Assembly (NCBI GenBank): GCA_964556885.1
Contig: CAZKYP010000056.1
Location: forward strand, 1 to 18,070
Length of the DNA: 18,070 nucleotides
Source of the DNA: CAZKYP01 sp964556885
GTDB taxonomy: Bacteria > Planctomycetota > Phycisphaerae > Sedimentisphaerales > Anaerobacaceae
Direction: 5' to 3'
The first letter of the stretch is position 1. Each line of letters opens with the position of its first letter. Under the pieces are notes generated by a model. The model saw only the letters and a program-made list of their open reading frames with translations, was not told the origin of the DNA and did not search any database. Below, in pieces: positions 15,347 through 18,070 of this stretch. Both the position numbers and the translations under genes were made by a program.

Positions 15347-18070
15347 ATGGATTCCGAACAAATAAAGTCTGATTTGGTGAAAATTGTACGAGGTGACATC
15401 TACTCCGATATTTTGCACAGGGCTGCCTTTAGCACCGATGCGAGTATTTACAGGATAGTGCCCGATTGCGTTGTAGTACCGCGTGACGCCGCTGATGTGG
15501 CCGCTGTTGTCAGGTATGCGGCCGCCAAAAAAATCCACGTGGTCGCCCGCGGCGCCGGCAGCGGCGTCGCAGGCGAGTCGCTTTGCAGCGGGATCGTCTT
15601 CGATATGACACGGTATATGAATAAAATTATCGGTGTCGATGAAGACGGGCAAAAAGTGGTTTGCGAGCCGGGAGTGGTATTGGATGACTTGAATAAGTAC
15701 CTGGCAAAGTTCGGCAGGAAAATCGGGCCTGATCCGTCCAGTGCCAATCGGGCTGTAGTGGGGGGGTGCGTAGCCAATAATTCCACGGGCTCTCATTCGC
15801 TCGAATACGGTCATATAGTCGATTATGTAGATAGTATAGAGGCTGTTTTGGCCGACGGCACCCTTGTCGAATTCAAAAATAATTTTGATCCGGAACATGC
15901 AGATAACGAAATAATGGCTGCAATCGGTAAGCAATGTTTGTCTTTGCTTTCCAAAAACGAGACGATAATCAGCAAGGCGCTGCCCGAAACCAAACGAAAT
16001 CGAAGCGGTTATAATATCGCAGGTGTTTGTCACGACGGCAGGATTGATTTGGCCAAACTGCTGACCGGCTCGGAAGGGACGCTGGCTATCTTTACGAAGA
16101 TTACGCTCCGGACCGTACCTTTGCCGCAGGCCAAGGGCCTGTTGCAGCTTGAATTCGATTCGCTTGAGAAAATGGCCAAAGCCGTCCCGGTTATTGTCGA
16201 TACCGGCCCTTCGGCATGTGAGCTGATGGACAAGACCTTGATTGACTTGGCGTTCAAGGCGTTGCCGGAGTATCGTGATATTCTCCCGGCGGGGGCCGCT
16301 GCGGTTCTTCTAATTGAGCATACGGGCCAAAACCTAAAGCAGGTCGAGGAAAAGATTAAGCAAACCGATTCTGCGGTCGGCCGGATTGCGAACACTCGAA
16401 CGATTGTTCTTGATCCGGATAAACAGTCGCGGCTGTGGAAATCGCGGAAGGACGCCGGGCCGCTGCTTTACCGCAAGAGAAGCAGGAAGCATCCGACCGA
16501 ATTTATGGAGGATGTCTCCGTTGATTATAAACGGCTTGGTGATTATATCGCCGGCCTGCAGGAGATTTCCCGCAAGTACGATATTACGATGTCCTTCTTC
16601 GGTCATGCCGGCGACGGTGAGCTGCACTTGCGGCCGTATCTTGATTTGGGCGACCCGGCGGACGTCGAAAAGATGCGGGCTGTTGCTGAGGAAGTCTTTT
16701 CTCTGGCCTGGTCTCTCGGCGGTTCGATCAGCGGTGAGCATGCAGACGGACTTTTGAGGGCGGCCTACGTGCGGCGGCAATATGGTGACAAATATTACCG
16801 GTTGCTGTGTAAAATCAAGGACATATTCGACCCGAAGGGCGTAATGAATCCGGGCAAGATAATAAACGACGATCCCGACGTGATGGTCAAAAATCTCAGA
16901 AGGGCCAAGAAGATATTGCCCGAGAGGACAAAGACGGATTTGCTTTTCGCCGATGATGAGCTTGCAATTGAGCTGGAGCAGTGTTACGGCTGCGGATTGT
17001 GTCTTAGCAGGGAATCCGATTTGCGAATGTGCCCGGTATTTCGGGCGCTCGGGGAGGAGCTGGCCAGCTCGCGGGCCAAGGCGAACATCCTGAACTTCTG
17101 GGCGACGGGACAATTGGATGACAAGGAATTCCAGTCGGCCGAGTTCAGGAAGTTCCTGGATTTGTGCATCAACTGCAAGGCCTGCTCGAAGCAATGTCCC
17201 TCCGGTGTGGACATTTCGACGCTGATGGCGGCGGCCCGGGCGCGGTATGTAAAACGCAAAAGGCCGCGGCGGACGGAGTTGGTCCTCAGTCATAATCGTT
17301 ACCTTAGTCTTTTCGGCAGCATGTTTTCGCCTATCTCGAATTTTGTAATGCAGATGCCCGTGTTCAAGTGGTTCCTGGACAAATTGGCCGGAATCGATAA
17401 AAGAAGGGCAATGCCTGCATTCAGATTCGGGTCCTTCATCAGGGCCGGGCGTAAGTATCTTAAGACTGCCGGGCCGATAGAAAGTCCCATCGATAAGGTG
17501 GCGTACTTTGTCGATACGTACGCCAACTACAACGACCACGAGCTGGGCTTTGCCGTGCTCGATGTCCTGCGAAGCAACAATATCGAAGTGATTATACCCA
17601 AGCAGCGTCCCGCGCCGCTTCCGGCGATAGTCTACGGTGACGTCAAACTTGCCCGCAGGGATTTGTCGTACGATGTCAAACAATTTGCCAGGGCTGTTAA
17701 AGATGGTTACAAAATCGTCTGCTCGGAGCCGAGTGCCGCATTGTGCCTGAGGGACGAGCTGCGTCACTATGTCGCCGGGGCCGATGCGAAACTCGTTTCG
17801 GAAAACACTTACGAGTTGATGAATTATCTGTTCGAGCTTCATAAGCAGAATAAATTACAGACGCCGGCAAAACCTATAACCGATGAATATGTTTACCATT
17901 TGCCATGTCATCTTTGTGCAATCGGCAGTGAGACTGCAAGTATAAATCTCCTGCAGTCGCTCTGCGGCGTAAAAGTCACCGATCTGAAAGCCGGCTGCTG
18001 CGGTATTGCCGGGACGTTCGGAATGCAGAGGAAAAAATTCGAGCTTTCCTCGCAAATCGGTGCCGGTCTG
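15347..18070 (+). CDS. FAD-binding oxidase fused to Fe-S / CCG-domain subunit (GlcD-GlpC type), 3' end beyond window
   Basis: This is a large cytoplasmic or membrane-peripheral oxidoreductase of the 2-hydroxyacid dehydrogenase (D-lactate/glycolate) kind; the substrate is not determinable. There are 908 codons to the edge without a stop. An FAD-binding type-4 domain spans about 35-180, with VARGAGSGVAGES at 66-78 and GPDPSSANRAVVGG. The FAD-oxidase C-terminal domain spans about 215-515, with FFGHAGDGELHLRP and ISGEHADG. Two Fe-S motifs follow: C546, C549, C552, C562 and C607, C610, C613, C617. Next is a CCG-like region whose first half (YFVDTYANYNDHELG) lacks the usual cysteines. The second has C854, C857 and CCG at C884-C885. 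Electrons would pass from FAD through the clusters to a membrane or soluble acceptor. The ATG has only a weak AAAGA upstream. Mean base composition looks richer in GC than the signalling block. Confidence 0.93.
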   Translation, partial: MDSEQIKSDLVKIVRGDIYSDILHRAAFSTDASIYRIVPDCVVVPRDAADVAAVVRYAAAKKIHVVARGAGSGVAGESLCSGIVFDMTRYMNKIIGVDEDGQKVVCEPGVVLDDLNKYLAKFGRKIGPDPSSANRAVVGGCVANNSTGSHSLEYGHIVDYVDSIEAVLADGTLVEFKNNFDPEHADNEIMAAIGKQCLSLLSKNETIISKALPETKRNRSGYNIAGVCHDGRIDLAKLLTGSEGTLAIFTKITLRTVPLPQAKGLLQLEFDSLEKMAKAVPVIVDTGPSACELMDKTLIDLAFKALPEYRDILPAGAAAVLLIEHTGQNLKQVEEKIKQTDSAVGRIANTRTIVLDPDKQSRLWKSRKDAGPLLYRKRSRKHPTEFMEDVSVDYKRLGDYIAGLQEISRKYDITMSFFGHAGDGELHLRPYLDLGDPADVEKMRAVAEEVFSLAWSLGGSISGEHADGLLRAAYVRRQYGDKYYRLLCKIKDIFDPKGVMNPGKIINDDPDVMVKNLRRAKKILPERTKTDLLFADDELAIELEQCYGCGLCLSRESDLRMCPVFRALGEELASSRAKANILNFWATGQLDDKEFQSAEFRKFLDLCINCKACSKQCPSGVDISTLMAAARARYVKRKRPRRTELVLSHNRYLSLFGSMFSPISNFVMQMPVFKWFLDKLAGIDKRRAMPAFRFGSFIRAGRKYLKTAGPIESPIDKVAYFVDTYANYNDHELGFAVLDVLRSNNIEVIIPKQRPAPLPAIVYGDVKLARRDLSYDVKQFARAVKDGYKIVCSEPSAALCLRDELRHYVAGADAKLVSENTYELMNYLFELHKQNKLQTPAKPITDEYVYHLPCHLCAIGSETASINLLQSLCGVKVTDLKAGCCGIAGTFGMQRKKFELSSQIGAGL

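Noticed and set aside
14915..16033. Open frame of 372 codons on the minus strand
   Set aside because: It lies antisense across the end of mlaF, the gap and the start of the oxidoreductase. Both plus-strand genes have strong family motifs, so this is a shadow frame.
16334..17842. Open frame of 502 codons on the minus strand
   Set aside because: It is fully antisense to the clear FAD/Fe-S oxidoreductase. Its product is rich in Arg, His and Pro without any family motif, and it has no ribosome site or context.
1..18070. Mobile elements, CRISPR arrays, tRNA or rRNA genes
   Set aside because: No transposase or integrase motif, regular short repeats with spacers, cloverleaf-like segment or rRNA-like stretch was seen on either strand.

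Overview
The window looks like a chromosomal stretch from a strict or facultative anaerobe with a Gram-negative (two-membrane) envelope. The anaerobic Ni-Fe-S carbon monoxide dehydrogenase with its CooC maturase points to anaerobic C1 or redox metabolism. The MlaE/MlaF lipid-transport pair points to an outer membrane. The phylum cannot be fixed from this sequence. A planctomycete (Phycisphaerae-like) or deltaproteobacterial-type lineage is a guess from gene content only.

Layout. (1) Positions 1-2887, minus strand: a probable operon of a DUF3786-like protein, cooC and the start of cooS, which runs off the left edge. A good sigma-70-type promoter lies at 2975-3003. (2) Positions 3051-12545, minus strand: eight consecutive signalling genes with small gaps or overlaps. 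In transcription order they are a YfiR-like periplasmic protein, a CHASE8-HAMP histidine kinase, two duplicated stand-alone receivers, a REC-PAS-histidine kinase, a third stand-alone receiver, a REC-PAS protein with an eroded kinase module, and a large sensor-HAMP-PAS-PAS histidine kinase. A ninth gene, a lone receiver at 12886-13284, lies upstream across a 340-base AT-rich gap. (3) Positions 13285-13594: divergent intergenic region with a promoter candidate for the plus strand. (4) Positions 13595-18070, plus strand: mlaE, mlaF and a large FAD-binding / Fe-S / CCG-domain oxidoreductase cut by the right edge.

How the parts may work together. The signalling block has inputs (periplasmic and PAS sensors), three kinases that look active, one apparent pseudokinase and several receivers. 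It has no DNA-binding, cyclic-di-GMP or other recognisable output domain. It therefore resembles a phosphorelay or protein-interaction hub whose output is encoded elsewhere. The YfiR-CHASE8 pairing recalls the Pseudomonas YfiR/YfiN system, with the GGDEF output replaced by a histidine kinase. The largest kinase has two cysteine-rich PAS domains and sits just upstream of the CODH operon. A redox or metal-related signal is a reasonable hypothesis but is not shown by the sequence. No tRNA, rRNA, CRISPR array, transposase or integrase was seen.
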